Origin: Granulosicoccus sp964449565
Lineage (GTDB): Bacteria; Pseudomonadota; Gammaproteobacteria; Granulosicoccales; Granulosicoccaceae
Assembly (NCBI GenBank): GCA_964449565.1
Contig: CAYUZB010000009.1
Coordinates: 4,262 to 68,261, forward strand
Direction: 5' to 3'
Length of the DNA: 64,000 nucleotides
Shown here: positions 7,818 through 15,980 of the stretch, piece after piece
Layout: the number at the start of each line of letters is the position of its first letter
Numbering within the stretch: position 1 is the first letter of the stretch
Made by a program: the position numbers and the translations under genes
Notes under the pieces: generated by a model
The model's database searches: none
What the model saw: the letters and a program-made list of their open reading frames with translations, nothing else
What the model was told of the DNA's origin: nothing

Positions 7818-9272
7818 CTAGAATGTTGAAAAATATTCCATCTGCTCCCACTCGGAAACAGAGGCAAGGTAGCGCTCCCACTCGGCTCGTTTGAGGTTGA
7901 CGAGATAGTCCACGAACTCATCCCCAAGATAATGACGGTATACCGTTGAAGCTTGAAACCGTTCAATCGCCACTTGTAGATTAGCTGGCAACCCTTCGGC
8001 ATCAGTATTGTAGGGATTCACGAGTGGAGCCGGGGCATTGAGTTGCCGTTCCAGACCATCCGTACCAGATATCAATTGTGCTGCCAGCGCAAAGTAAGGA
8101 TTGCAGGAACTGTCAGCTACCCGGTTCTCGACCCGACTGGCATTATCATCGAGTGCAACTAGTACTCGCACCATAGCGCCGCGGTTATCGTGCGCCCAAC
8201 CAATCTTGTTCGGAGCCAATTGAAAGGGAGCATACCGTTTATAACCATTGACCGTTGGTGTTGTCATCAAGCAGGATTCCGCTGCACTTGCGAGCAAACC
8301 GGCAATCCAGTTTTCTGCGATTGGCGGTGGGGTTTGATCGATTTGCGGCATGAATTGATTGCTACCCGTCTTCGTATCAACCAAAGATTGATGTATATGC
8401 CAACCATTGGCTGCAGCATTGGGCAATCGAGGTTTAGCCATGAACGTTGCATGCAAGCCCCGCTTAAAGCAGACCTCCTTGACCATAGTACGAAAATTCA
8501 CCGCCATGTCCGCAATCGTCATGGGATCAGCTGGCGCAAAAGTGAACTCGAACTGACTCGGACCCATTTCGATCTCAACACTTCGCACTGGCATATTCAT
8601 GCCTTGGGCTGTACGACGCAGCAGATCAAGCAACTCCTCTGCTTCGCCATAGCGTGTTTCAGTCAAATACTGAAAACCTTGAGTGAAGGCACGGGTTGTT
8701 GGGGGTTGGCCGGGCATCGTAGTGTCAACATGTTCGCGCGCCGGATTAAGCAATTCGAATACCTGGAACTCGACTTCCAAACCCATGATTGCTTTAAAAT
8801 TTCGCTGAGCCAGCTGATCTACTGCAGTCGCCAGCACCTGACGCGACGAAAATACAATCGGCTCACCGGCTATCGTATTGACATTGCAATGCAGCATCGC
8901 GGAATGCTCCGACCAGGGTAGCTGTTGAAAGCTGCTCGGAACCGGAGTCAGGAGAACATCACTGGCACCACGCATCGGCGCTTCATCTGTGTCGGACCAG
9001 ACAGGAAAAACCGTGCGGTGCGATGTGTCCTTGAGCAGCAGAGTGGAAGGCACTCGAATGCCGCTTGTGAACGCAGCTGCCAGTGCATCAGCAACCACGG
9101 TTTTCCCCCGTAAAATTCCGTGTGCATCTGCAAACACGATACGCACGGTTTCGATCCCTTTGGCCTTGACGGAATCAATTAATGCAACTGCGGCGGTGAT
9201 GTCTTCGTCGCAAAGCAGACCGGTCTTTGCAAGCAATCCGGATTTAATTGACTCGTGCAATTGAGCTGCCAT
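7818..9272 (-). CDS. Glutamine synthetase family ligase (gamma-glutamylamide synthetase type)
   Basis: 484 residues from the ATG at 9272, which overlaps the Rieske gene stop as TAATG; an upstream ATG at 9296 is possible but less economical. GS-family elements seen: GLEVEFQVFEL (metal-binding Glu), VEIEMGPSQFEFTF, NGWHIHQSL (the His loop), NKIGWAHDNRGAMVRV and the ENRVADSSCNPYFALAA end of the ATP site. It resembles the PuuA / gamma-glutamylmethylamide synthetase branch more than GlnA: it lacks the adenylylation-loop context and is not near ntr genes. Likely joins glutamate to an amine made or used by the neighbouring oxygenase. The substrate is unknown. Confidence 0.85.
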   Translation of the reverse strand: MAAQLHESIKSGLLAKTGLLCDEDITAAVALIDSVKAKGIETVRIVFADAHGILRGKTVVADALAAAFTSGIRVPSTLLLKDTSHRTVFPVWSDTDEAPMRGASDVLLTPVPSSFQQLPWSEHSAMLHCNVNTIAGEPIVFSSRQVLATAVDQLAQRNFKAIMGLEVEFQVFELLNPAREHVDTTMPGQPPTTRAFTQGFQYLTETRYGEAEELLDLLRRTAQGMNMPVRSVEIEMGPSQFEFTFAPADPMTIADMAVNFRTMVKEVCFKRGLHATFMAKPRLPNAAANGWHIHQSLVDTKTGSNQFMPQIDQTPPPIAENWIAGLLASAAESCLMTTPTVNGYKRYAPFQLAPNKIGWAHDNRGAMVRVLVALDDNASRVENRVADSSCNPYFALAAQLISGTDGLERQLNAPAPLVNPYNTDAEGLPANLQVAIERFQASTVYRHYLGDEFVDYLVNLKRAEWERYLASVSEWEQMEYFSTF

Positions 9273-10588
9273 TAAACGCTGGCATCCCAGGGGCAATCGA
9301 TACGACGTTGTGCATCAACTTGCTGACTCGCCTCTTCCCAGTTTTCAGTGCTGGCAATGGCGTCGTTGGACAAGGGGCCTGTCAATGCGGTTACATCCAT
9401 ACCGTCACGCATCGGCAATGCCGTTTCATTACCTTCCTTGAGCTGGCTTATCGCATCACGAAGTTTACGTCGATTCAGGCTGATGCCAACATCCGTCTTG
9501 CCAAGGTGTTCTTTCGTTCGATCTTGTATGGGGCCCGGACTTTCAACTGCCCACTGATCATGCACATTAATATCCATACCCATCCCGGTATAGGTCAATG
9601 AGGACTGTTCATCTGGGTTGTATCCATATTGATTGCGCTTATTCTTGATCGGGGCATAATCTGGCAGGCGGTGTTCCTTGAGACGTTGTTCTCGCATCAT
9701 CTGCTTGTCGACCGGTTTGTCAAAACTGGTAAACATCGAATACCAATAACAATGTTCATCGTCGACAGGGACATGCCATTGAGTAATGGTCATTTCTCGA
9801 CTCATGGGTATGCAGATAGCCTGTGGAAAAATATGATTGGTAACCCGAACATGCGTTCGACCATCTTCAAGGTGCCGTAAAGCGGTGAGACGCATGCCGT
9901 AGGGAGTTTCATCGACACTGATATCCGGGCGCGGATAGTCGCGTAACAATTGCGTCATGGGCATATCGGTTTGCGCAGCCGTATCACGAAATTGCTTGCC
10001 GTAGCTGTCACCAGGGTCTTCATCTTGTAAAAAGCGATGTAAAAAAGACGCATGGGCAGGATCGATCCCGACTTCCATTGCCTGCAACCAGTTACATTCC
10101 CACAAGCCCTTGAACGCAAACACATGCGTCTCTGGTGCTCTGAAACAATCAAAGTTGGGGAATGCCGGTGGATCACCCGGCCCGAGGTAGGCGAACACAA
10201 TGCCATTTCTCTCTTCGACGGGATAAGCCGGGGTTCGGATACGTTCATGCATTGTCGAGCCCAGTGGCTCACCAGGCTGTTCCACACATTGACCCGTTCG
10301 ATCGAAATGCCAGCCATGGAAAGGACAACGCAAACCATTATCTTCCAGGCGACCAAAACACAAATCAGCGCCACGATGCGGGCAATGCCGATCTATCAGC
10401 CCCAGCTCGCCAGACTCATTACGGAACAACACCAGTGATTCGCCCAACAAATTTACTGGTACTACCGGGCGTGGACCCGTAAGCTCCTCACTGAGCGCGG
10501 CGGGCTGCCAATATCGCCGTAGCACATCACCCGCTGGCCGACCGGGTCCCGTACGTGTAATCAGATCGTTGATATTCTGGCTTAGCAT
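9272..10588 (-). CDS. Rieske non-heme iron oxygenase, alpha subunit
   Basis: 438 residues of the phthalate-dioxygenase type. The N-terminal Rieske cluster has ligands Cys69, His71, Cys88 and His91 (CPHRGADLC ... CPFHGWHF). The catalytic domain has the mononuclear-iron motif MEVGIDPAHASFLH (His179 and His184, with Asp176). It should hydroxylate or demethylate a small substrate using O2 and electrons from a reductase, which is not encoded here. It is followed without a gap by the GS-like ligase (TAATG overlap). No strong ribosome site is visible before 10588. The substrate cannot be assigned. Confidence 0.9.
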   Translation of the reverse strand: MLSQNINDLITRTGPGRPAGDVLRRYWQPAALSEELTGPRPVVPVNLLGESLVLFRNESGELGLIDRHCPHRGADLCFGRLEDNGLRCPFHGWHFDRTGQCVEQPGEPLGSTMHERIRTPAYPVEERNGIVFAYLGPGDPPAFPNFDCFRAPETHVFAFKGLWECNWLQAMEVGIDPAHASFLHRFLQDEDPGDSYGKQFRDTAAQTDMPMTQLLRDYPRPDISVDETPYGMRLTALRHLEDGRTHVRVTNHIFPQAICIPMSREMTITQWHVPVDDEHCYWYSMFTSFDKPVDKQMMREQRLKEHRLPDYAPIKNKRNQYGYNPDEQSSLTYTGMGMDINVHDQWAVESPGPIQDRTKEHLGKTDVGISLNRRKLRDAISQLKEGNETALPMRDGMDVTALTGPLSNDAIASTENWEEASQQVDAQRRIDCPWDASV

Positions 10589-10995
10589 AATGTGTTTACG
10601 TAACGGCTTTAATGCATTACATTTCTTGGTCAGTCGAGTAAAGTTTGAAAAATTTTTAAATCTCGCTTAAACCCGTTGCTCATCAATACCAGATACTTAT
10701 TCATCAAATATGGACTGGGCCGCCCTGATAAGCAACCACTGACCAGCACCTTTGGCCAACTTTACAGAAATCACGTGATCGATTCAAACAAGCGCCCTGT
10801 AGCGCTGGCACGACTACGTCGTAGTCTGCCGTCGACAAATTAAAACCTGGAGATCCGACCACACCACAGCCAGCGTCATTTTTTGTGGGACCAGGGAATC
10901 ATGCCATCCGTGATCCGTTAACTTAGTCAGGGTAATTTCATAAATTTTTCTACTACATATCTTCTGGTTACTTATCTTCCATTGCTTATCTTCTA
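10589..10995. promoter_or_regulatory. 407-bp gene-free region with palindromes upstream of the Rieske gene
   Basis: No convincing ORF. It holds several dyads: TTACGTAA (10597-10604), TAATGCATTA (10610-10619), ATCACGTGAT (10770-10779) and GACTACG-T-CGTAGTC (10812-10826). Its right edge (about 10940-10995) has an imperfect roughly 14-bp repeat around CTTATCTTC next to the kinase stop. The palindromes are candidate operator sites for the oxygenase/ligase transcript, whose start should lie here. No regulator gene is adjacent. Confidence 0.4.
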
Positions 10996-11970
10996 TCACT
11001 TATCAACGAGCGTCTGAATTTTCTCAAGCTGCCTGCGCACGTCTTCAATATTGCTTTCGCTGCTCAGCTCGTGGCCGAAGTCTTTCAAGTTACGCATGCC
11101 AAAGGCGATATTCGACAATTCCCGGATAACGACGAAGGCGCCAACCAGAGAAAGATCCGACTTGGCGATCGGCCGTATGGATTCGTAGCCTTCGACAAAA
11201 GCTGACCATCTTTTGGCTCGTCGCTCTCCCATACAGACGCCCCACCTGAACGTTGCAAGGTCATACACTCGGTATCCGTAAGCGCATTCTTCGAAATCAA
11301 AGTGTGTCACTTTACCTTCATGCAAATGCAAGTTATAGCCATGAAGATCACCATGGCAAAAACCTGCATCGATTAAGTTTACAGGTACGGCCTGCACATT
11401 CACTCGGGCCTTTTGCGCGATATTTTCGATGGCATTTAGATCATCGGGTCGATGCGCTACTAGCGGTCGGATGACAGCCATGGAATCTTCCAACAAACTT
11501 TGCAGATCAAGATGCGTGCGTTCACGTGATGTCTTAAAACCATCCGAAACCAAATGCATTTGCGCAACCGACTCTCCCACCAGGCGACTATTTTCCAAGG
11601 ACTCATAGTCGGGAGGCTCACCATCTGCAAACGATGTCAGCAGGACAAATCGCTGCCCTTCAGGCGCAGCGATTTCAGTCAGATAGCCACCTGATTTCCG
11701 CGCTATAGGATAAGCCACAGGGAAACCTTGCTCATGCAGGTAGTTCAAGGCTTCAGCTTCAAATTCAATCGCTTCGCGCGGAAAAGCATCACAGCGATAT
11801 ACGCGTAGAGAGTAATACGCATCGGCGCAACGAACACGATACGTGTCGTTGGCACCGCGCTCCCAGAAAATACAGTCCTGCGGGCGTTCGACGCAATAGT
11901 CCGTGACGACTTCATCCAATAGCGCTTTGGCGTTGATGGTTGAATAACTACAGGGAAGTTCTCGAAGCAT
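10996..11970 (-). CDS. APH-family phosphotransferase (kinase)
   Basis: 324-residue protein kinase-like small-molecule kinase. It shows the Brenner motif FCHGDLHGYNLHL (catalytic Asp in HGD, Asn for metal) and the DFG-like THFDFEECAYGYRVYDLA. The N-lobe has the family ESxx-like segment NDTYRVRCADAYYSLRVYR. Relatives include homoserine kinase II, hydroxylysine kinase, choline kinase and aminoglycoside phosphotransferases. It is on the same strand and upstream of the Rieske/ligase pair but separated by 407 bp, so it may be a separate transcript. A metabolic kinase is more likely than antibiotic resistance; the substrate is unknown. Confidence 0.85.
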   Translation of the reverse strand: MLRELPCSYSTINAKALLDEVVTDYCVERPQDCIFWERGANDTYRVRCADAYYSLRVYRCDAFPREAIEFEAEALNYLHEQGFPVAYPIARKSGGYLTEIAAPEGQRFVLLTSFADGEPPDYESLENSRLVGESVAQMHLVSDGFKTSRERTHLDLQSLLEDSMAVIRPLVAHRPDDLNAIENIAQKARVNVQAVPVNLIDAGFCHGDLHGYNLHLHEGKVTHFDFEECAYGYRVYDLATFRWGVCMGERRAKRWSAFVEGYESIRPIAKSDLSLVGAFVVIRELSNIAFGMRNLKDFGHELSSESNIEDVRRQLEKIQTLVDK

Positions 11971-11984
11971 GAATAGGTTTGACT

Positions 11985-12038
11985 CTATTTAATCTTGCTT
12001 TTTAGTCGTGCTTTTTAATCTTGCTTTAGTCAGCTTGC
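11985..12038. repeat. Imperfect short repeats upstream of the kinase
   Basis: TTAATCTTGCTTT occurs twice and related TAGTC/GTGCTTTT and CAGCTTGCTT blocks follow, giving a low-complexity 54-bp stretch between the kinase start and the scaffold gap. It may explain why assembly broke nearby. No gene function is inferred. Confidence 0.5.
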
Positions 12039-12248
12039 TTAAAGTCAGCAATGGCGACACTCGGTCAACCGTCAGCTTTAAACATAGTTATCANNNNNNN
12101 NNNNNNNNNNNNNNNNNNNNNNNNNNNNNNNNNNNNNNNNNNNNNNNNNNNNNNNNNNNNNNNNNNNNNNNNNNNNNNNNNNNNNNNNNNNNNTTAAAGT
12201 CAGCAATGGCGACACTCGGTCAACCGTCAGCTTTAAACATAGTTATCA
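12039..12248. other. Scaffold gap 12094-12193 flanked by a 55-bp duplicate
   Basis: Exactly 100 N (12094-12193). The 55 bases before the gap (12039-12093) are identical to the 55 bases after it (12194-12248), including the yicC stop. This is the pattern of two contigs that overlap by a k-mer and were scaffolded without merging. The real sequence is probably continuous with one copy. Confidence 0.9.
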
Positions 12249-13112
12249 CTCGATGTTTTGAATTTGCTCGCGCATCTGTTCAATCAACACTTTAATTTCC
12301 ACACTCGCACCTGTAGTGTCGCTATCGTTCGCTTTTGAACCTAGGGTGTTAGCTTCGCGATTGAATTCTTGCATCAAAAAATCAAGTCGCCTCCCTACAG
12401 GTTCCTGCCGCTTGAGTACCTTGCCCATTTCCACGATATGATTCTCAAGCCGATCCAGCTCCTCATCGATATCCAAACGCTGCGCAAGGTACACCAGCTC
12501 CTGCTCTACACGCCCGGCGTCATGCTCGGTGTCAAGTTCGGCGAGTTTTGCCTGTAGACGTTCCTTTTGCCGTGCTACAACCGCAGGGCGTAGCTGCCTG
12601 ACGTGAACAACTTGCTCGGTGATTTTCTCAAGGCGCTCAGTCAACAAGCTTGACGTCAATTCTCCCTCACGTTCTCGCGTGGCAACAAAATCTGACAAGG
12701 CGCTATCAAATGCCAGCAACGCGGCTGCGGCAAGCGCTTCGACACTACCCTCTTTTTGCGTCAATACACCAGGCCATTGCAACAAGCGCAAAGGATCAAT
12801 AGCCGTGCTTCCTTCAGCCAATTTAGCGGCCGCATTGGCAGCCGATGCCACTGTCTTGAGAAGTGCATCATTGACGTGCAGGGCCGGCGCATCCTGAGAT
12901 GTGGCCAGCAGGCGAAGACTGGCTTCGACCTTGCCGCGGTTTACCGCATTGGCCAGACGCTTGCGCAACTCGCTTTCGATCGTGCGCAGCTCGTCAGGCA
13001 GCCGAATCGACACATCCAGATAACGGTGATTGACCGAACGCAACTCCCAGGCAAGCACGCCAAATTCCGACTCTGACTCAAAACGTCCGAATGCCGTCAT
13101 ACTGCGTAACAT
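12246..13112 (-). CDS. yicC: YicC family endoribonuclease
   Basis: 288-residue YicC-like protein. It starts with the typical MLRSMTAFGRFE and contains the ELRSVNHRYLD and LRLPDELR-like segments of the N-terminal domain. The C-terminal DUF1732 part contains RLDIDEELDRLENHI and GRRLDFLMQEFNREANTLGSKAND. E. coli YicC is an RNA endonuclease linked to small-RNA turnover. Divergent from rph, a common gammaproteobacterial pairing. The ribosome site GGAGA precedes the ATG. Its stop codon lies in the duplicated contig-end sequence, but the reading frame itself is intact. Confidence 0.95.
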   Translation of the reverse strand: MLRSMTAFGRFESESEFGVLAWELRSVNHRYLDVSIRLPDELRTIESELRKRLANAVNRGKVEASLRLLATSQDAPALHVNDALLKTVASAANAAAKLAEGSTAIDPLRLLQWPGVLTQKEGSVEALAAAALLAFDSALSDFVATREREGELTSSLLTERLEKITEQVVHVRQLRPAVVARQKERLQAKLAELDTEHDAGRVEQELVYLAQRLDIDEELDRLENHIVEMGKVLKRQEPVGRRLDFLMQEFNREANTLGSKANDSDTTGASVEIKVLIEQMREQIQNIE

Positions 13113-13191
13113 GTATGAATTCTCCTCATAGGGGCTGACAGGATGCTAAGGGTATATACTCTGCCGCCCACTCCGAAGCACCTTTACCGAC

Positions 13192-13911
13192 ATGCGACCC
13201 AGCGGCAGAGCAAGCGATGAACTTCGCGCCATCAAGATAACGCGACGATACACCAAGCACGCAGCCGGATCGACGTTGATCGAGATGGGTGATACCAAAG
13301 TCCTGTGCACGGCCTGCATCGAATCCCGTACGCCGCCTTGGCTCAAAGGCACGGGCAGTGGGTGGGTAACCGCCGAATACGGCATGTTGCCAGGCTCCAC
13401 CAATACCCGCGTGCGGCGCGAGGCGAGCGCTGGCAAGCAATCCGGACGCACCTTGGAAATTCAGAGGCTGATCGGTCGCTCACTCAGGGCAGCGATCGAT
13501 CTTGATGCACTCGGTGAGCGAACGGTGACAGTCGATTGCGATGTACTCCAGGCAGATGGGGGAACACGGACCGCATCGATCACCGGCGCCTTTGTCGCGC
13601 TCAGCGATGCGATGCAGCATCTTCTCGATGAGCGAAAGATCAAACGCAACCCTCTGCACGGAATGATTGCTGCCATTTCAGTGGGTATTTTCAACGGACA
13701 ACCAGTACTTGATCTTGACTATGCAGAGGATTCCAGTGCGGAAACCGATATGAACATCGTCATGAATGAGGCAGGTGGTTTTATCGAAATACAAGGTACG
13801 GCTGAAGGCCATGCATTCCGCGATGATGAGCTTGAACAAATGTTGTCACTGGGAAGAAGCGGCATCAAGGAACTCATCAGTGCGCAGACTGCCGCTTTGC
13901 AGTCCGCTTAG
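13192..13911 (+). CDS. rph: Ribonuclease PH
   Basis: Phosphorolytic 3'-5' exoribonuclease that trims tRNA 3' ends. 239 residues, full length. The N-terminal MRPSGRASDELRAIKITR, the GDTKVLCTACIE strand, the RTLEIQRLIGRSLRAAID region (phosphate-binding arginines) and the C-terminal DLDYAEDSSAETDMNIVMNE are all characteristic. It starts a plus-strand run of rph, rdgB and hemW, and is divergent from yicC across 79 bp that must hold both promoters. Unlike in E. coli K-12, it shows no frameshift. Confidence 0.97.
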   Translation: MRPSGRASDELRAIKITRRYTKHAAGSTLIEMGDTKVLCTACIESRTPPWLKGTGSGWVTAEYGMLPGSTNTRVRREASAGKQSGRTLEIQRLIGRSLRAAIDLDALGERTVTVDCDVLQADGGTRTASITGAFVALSDAMQHLLDERKIKRNPLHGMIAAISVGIFNGQPVLDLDYAEDSSAETDMNIVMNEAGGFIEIQGTAEGHAFRDDELEQMLSLGRSGIKELISAQTAALQSA

Positions 13912-13920
13912 GAACTTGAT

Positions 13921-14544
13921 GTGAATACCGAAGAACAGTCGATTGTTTTTGCCAGTGGCAATGAAGGCAAGATCAAGGAACTGAATGACATGTTGGCGCC
14001 GCTAGGCGTCTCTGCAGTTGCTCAAGGTAGTTTAGGTATTGCATCAGTGGATGAGACAGCCAAGACATTTGTTGAAAATGCTTTACTCAAAGCGCGTCAT
14101 GCCTGCATCGAATCGGGGTTAGCCGCTATCGCTGATGACTCCGGGCTGGAGGTTGACGCACTGAACGGCGCTCCGGGACTTTACTCCGCTCGCCATGCGG
14201 AGCGTCATGGACGTGGAAGTGGCGATGTCGCTAACTATGAGTATTTGCTTGAGCAATTAAGCGACGTTGAAGAATCAGAACGCTCCGCACGTTTTCGCAG
14301 TGTCGTCGTATACCTTCGACATCCAGACGATCCATCACCATTGATCACCGAAGGTACGTGGGAAGGTCACATACTTCGAGCAGCTGAAGGTAATGGTGGC
14401 TTTGGCTATGATCCGGTATTTTGCAACAAAGACACAGGTACAGCTGCCTCAACACTTACGAAAGCAGAGAAAAACCACTTGAGTCATCGCGGCAAAGCTG
14501 TCACCAAAATGCTGGAACACTTGCGCGCCATTTACGCCGCTTGA
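13921..14544 (+). CDS. rdgB: XTP/dITP diphosphatase (RdgB/HAM1)
   Basis: House-cleaning pyrophosphatase that removes non-canonical purine nucleoside triphosphates. 207 residues from a GTG start 9 bp after rph. Motifs: FASGNEGKIKELNDML at the N-terminus (nucleotide site), ADDSGLEVDALNGAPGLYSARHAE (catalytic Asp), and FGYDPVF with the following SHRGKA in the C-terminal half. All key regions are present, so it should be functional. Co-transcribed with rph and hemW (4-bp gap to the next ORF). Confidence 0.95.
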   Translation: MNTEEQSIVFASGNEGKIKELNDMLAPLGVSAVAQGSLGIASVDETAKTFVENALLKARHACIESGLAAIADDSGLEVDALNGAPGLYSARHAERHGRGSGDVANYEYLLEQLSDVEESERSARFRSVVVYLRHPDDPSPLITEGTWEGHILRAAEGNGGFGYDPVFCNKDTGTAASTLTKAEKNHLSHRGKAVTKMLEHLRAIYAA

Positions 14545-14548
14545 TTGC

Positions 14549-15808
14549 TTGGTCGCAACCATGGCAAAACCAATGCGCACATTCACCGAACTCCCACCAC
14601 TGTCCCTGTATGTGCACATACCTTGGTGCCTGAAAAAGTGCCCATACTGCGATTTCAATTCGCATGAGCAAAAAGGTGAACTACCCGAGGATGCCTACAT
14701 CAATGCCTTGCTAGATGATCTGGCGGCAGAGATTCCAGATGTCTGGGGACGTACTGTGTCCAGTGTATTCATCGGTGGCGGCACGCCCAGCCTTTTCAGC
14801 AGCCAGGCAATCGACAAGCTAATGTCTGGAATTCGTGCGCTTACTGGACTGGCGCCCTCCGCTGAAGTCACTCTGGAAGCCAATCCTGGAACATTTGAAC
14901 AAGATCGATTCAGCGCTTACCGAGCCGCCGGCATCAATCGTTTGTCTATTGGCATACAAAGCTTCAACGACGCGGCACTGACCCAACTAGGGCGCGTACA
15001 CTCGTCAGCCGAGGCAGTGCGCGCTGTGGATATTGCCAAACAAGCTGGGTTTGACGAAATCAATCTCGACATCATGTTTGGTCTTCCGGGTCAATCGACA
15101 AGCGCAGCGCTTGACGACTTACAACAAGCGCTGGAGCTCGATACCTCACACTTATCCTGTTACGAACTGACCCTTGAACCCAATACACTTTTCGCAAAGT
15201 ATCCTCCGCCACTACCAGCTCACGATGAAAAGAGTGACATGCAAGACGCCATTATCAAGCGACTGGCAAAGCATGGATTCGAACGCTATGAAATATCCGC
15301 CTATGCACGTACCGGCAGCCGCTGCCAGCACAATATAAATTATTGGCAATTTGGTGATTATCTCGGCATTGGCGCAGGTGCCCACGGCAAGATCAGTTTT
15401 GCCAATGACGGAAAAATCCTCCGCCGCTGGAAACACAAACATCCCACACGTTATCTTGCTGCCGAGACACAGCATGAGCGTATCGGTGACGAAACAGAAA
15501 TTGCCGTTGAAGACACTGGGCTTGAATTTATGATGAATGCCTTACGTCTGATCGGAGGTTTTCCGCTGCCACTCTTTCATACTCACACCGGAGTGTCGAT
15601 CGATCAATGGCATACCGCCATTAACACGGCACTGGAAAAGGGTTGGATGTCGCAGAACGGTTTACAACTACATCCCACCGAACTGGGCACCAACTGGTTA
15701 AACGAGCTGCTCGAGCTTTTTCTACCCGATACCAATGGAGATACCGATAAATTCGGAATTCACCGCTACCCGATTATCACGTTGAACCCGGCACCGACGT
15801 CTGAATAA
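14549..15808 (+). CDS. hemW: Radical SAM protein HemW-like (coproporphyrinogen III oxidase-like)
   Basis: Radical SAM enzyme of the HemN/HemW group, 419 residues; HemW proteins act as heme-handling chaperones and not as true oxidases. The cluster motif is PWCLKKCPYCDF (CxxxCxxC with aromatic x). Other signatures: FIGGGTPSLF, RLSIGIQSFND, INLDIMFGLPGQ and HNINYWQFGDYLGIGAGAHG. The start may be at 14549, or at the internal ATG at 14561 (MAKPMRT) or 14573. The gene order rph-rdgB-hemW is common in gammaproteobacteria, which supports HemW over HemN. Confidence 0.92.
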   Translation: MVATMAKPMRTFTELPPLSLYVHIPWCLKKCPYCDFNSHEQKGELPEDAYINALLDDLAAEIPDVWGRTVSSVFIGGGTPSLFSSQAIDKLMSGIRALTGLAPSAEVTLEANPGTFEQDRFSAYRAAGINRLSIGIQSFNDAALTQLGRVHSSAEAVRAVDIAKQAGFDEINLDIMFGLPGQSTSAALDDLQQALELDTSHLSCYELTLEPNTLFAKYPPPLPAHDEKSDMQDAIIKRLAKHGFERYEISAYARTGSRCQHNINYWQFGDYLGIGAGAHGKISFANDGKILRRWKHKHPTRYLAAETQHERIGDETEIAVEDTGLEFMMNALRLIGGFPLPLFHTHTGVSIDQWHTAINTALEKGWMSQNGLQLHPTELGTNWLNELLELFLPDTNGDTDKFGIHRYPIITLNPAPTSE

Positions 15809-15811
15809 ACG

Positions 15812-15835
15812 CCTTGATCGGAGCTTCAATCAAGG
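15812..15835. terminator. Hairpin after hemW
   Basis: CCTTGAT (15812-15818) and ATCAAGG (15829-15835) form a 7-bp stem 4 bp after the hemW stop. Only AATATTT follows, so it is a weak terminator at best. Confidence 0.4.
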
Positions 15836-15839
15836 AATA

Positions 15840-15897
15840 TTTCACACGGACAATTGAGCTGCACTATCGAATCGGCAATTGTTCTCAACGTGTGAAA
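15840..15897. promoter_or_regulatory. Inverted repeat upstream of the histidine kinase
   Basis: TTTCACACG (15840-15848) and CGTGTGAAA (15889-15897) are a perfect 9-bp inverted repeat with 40 bp between. It lies 84-141 bp upstream of the kinase GTG. It could be a pair of half-sites bound by a looping regulator or a cruciform; no direct evidence. Confidence 0.4.
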
Positions 15898-15980
15898 TGG
15901 CGCAACGAATCCATGAAAAACCATCATACGCTCCAATTTTTCATTGTTAGCTGCTGTTCAACAATGGCACACTCTAACTC

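Noticed and set aside
8190..8921. A 243-residue ORF on the plus strand opposite the GS-like gene
   Set aside because: It is antisense to an intact, strongly conserved gene, has low-complexity composition and no family features.
10996..11970. Aminoglycoside resistance gene
   Set aside because: The APH fold is shared by many metabolic kinases and the neighbours are metabolic; no resistance context.
12008..12295. ORF crossing the first run of N
   Set aside because: It exists only because N was translated as X; its flanks are duplicate contig ends and the yicC 3' end on the other strand.
14549..15808. True oxygen-independent coproporphyrinogen oxidase HemN
   Set aside because: Gene context rph-rdgB and length fit HemW; aerobic heme synthesis is suggested by HemJ in this window.
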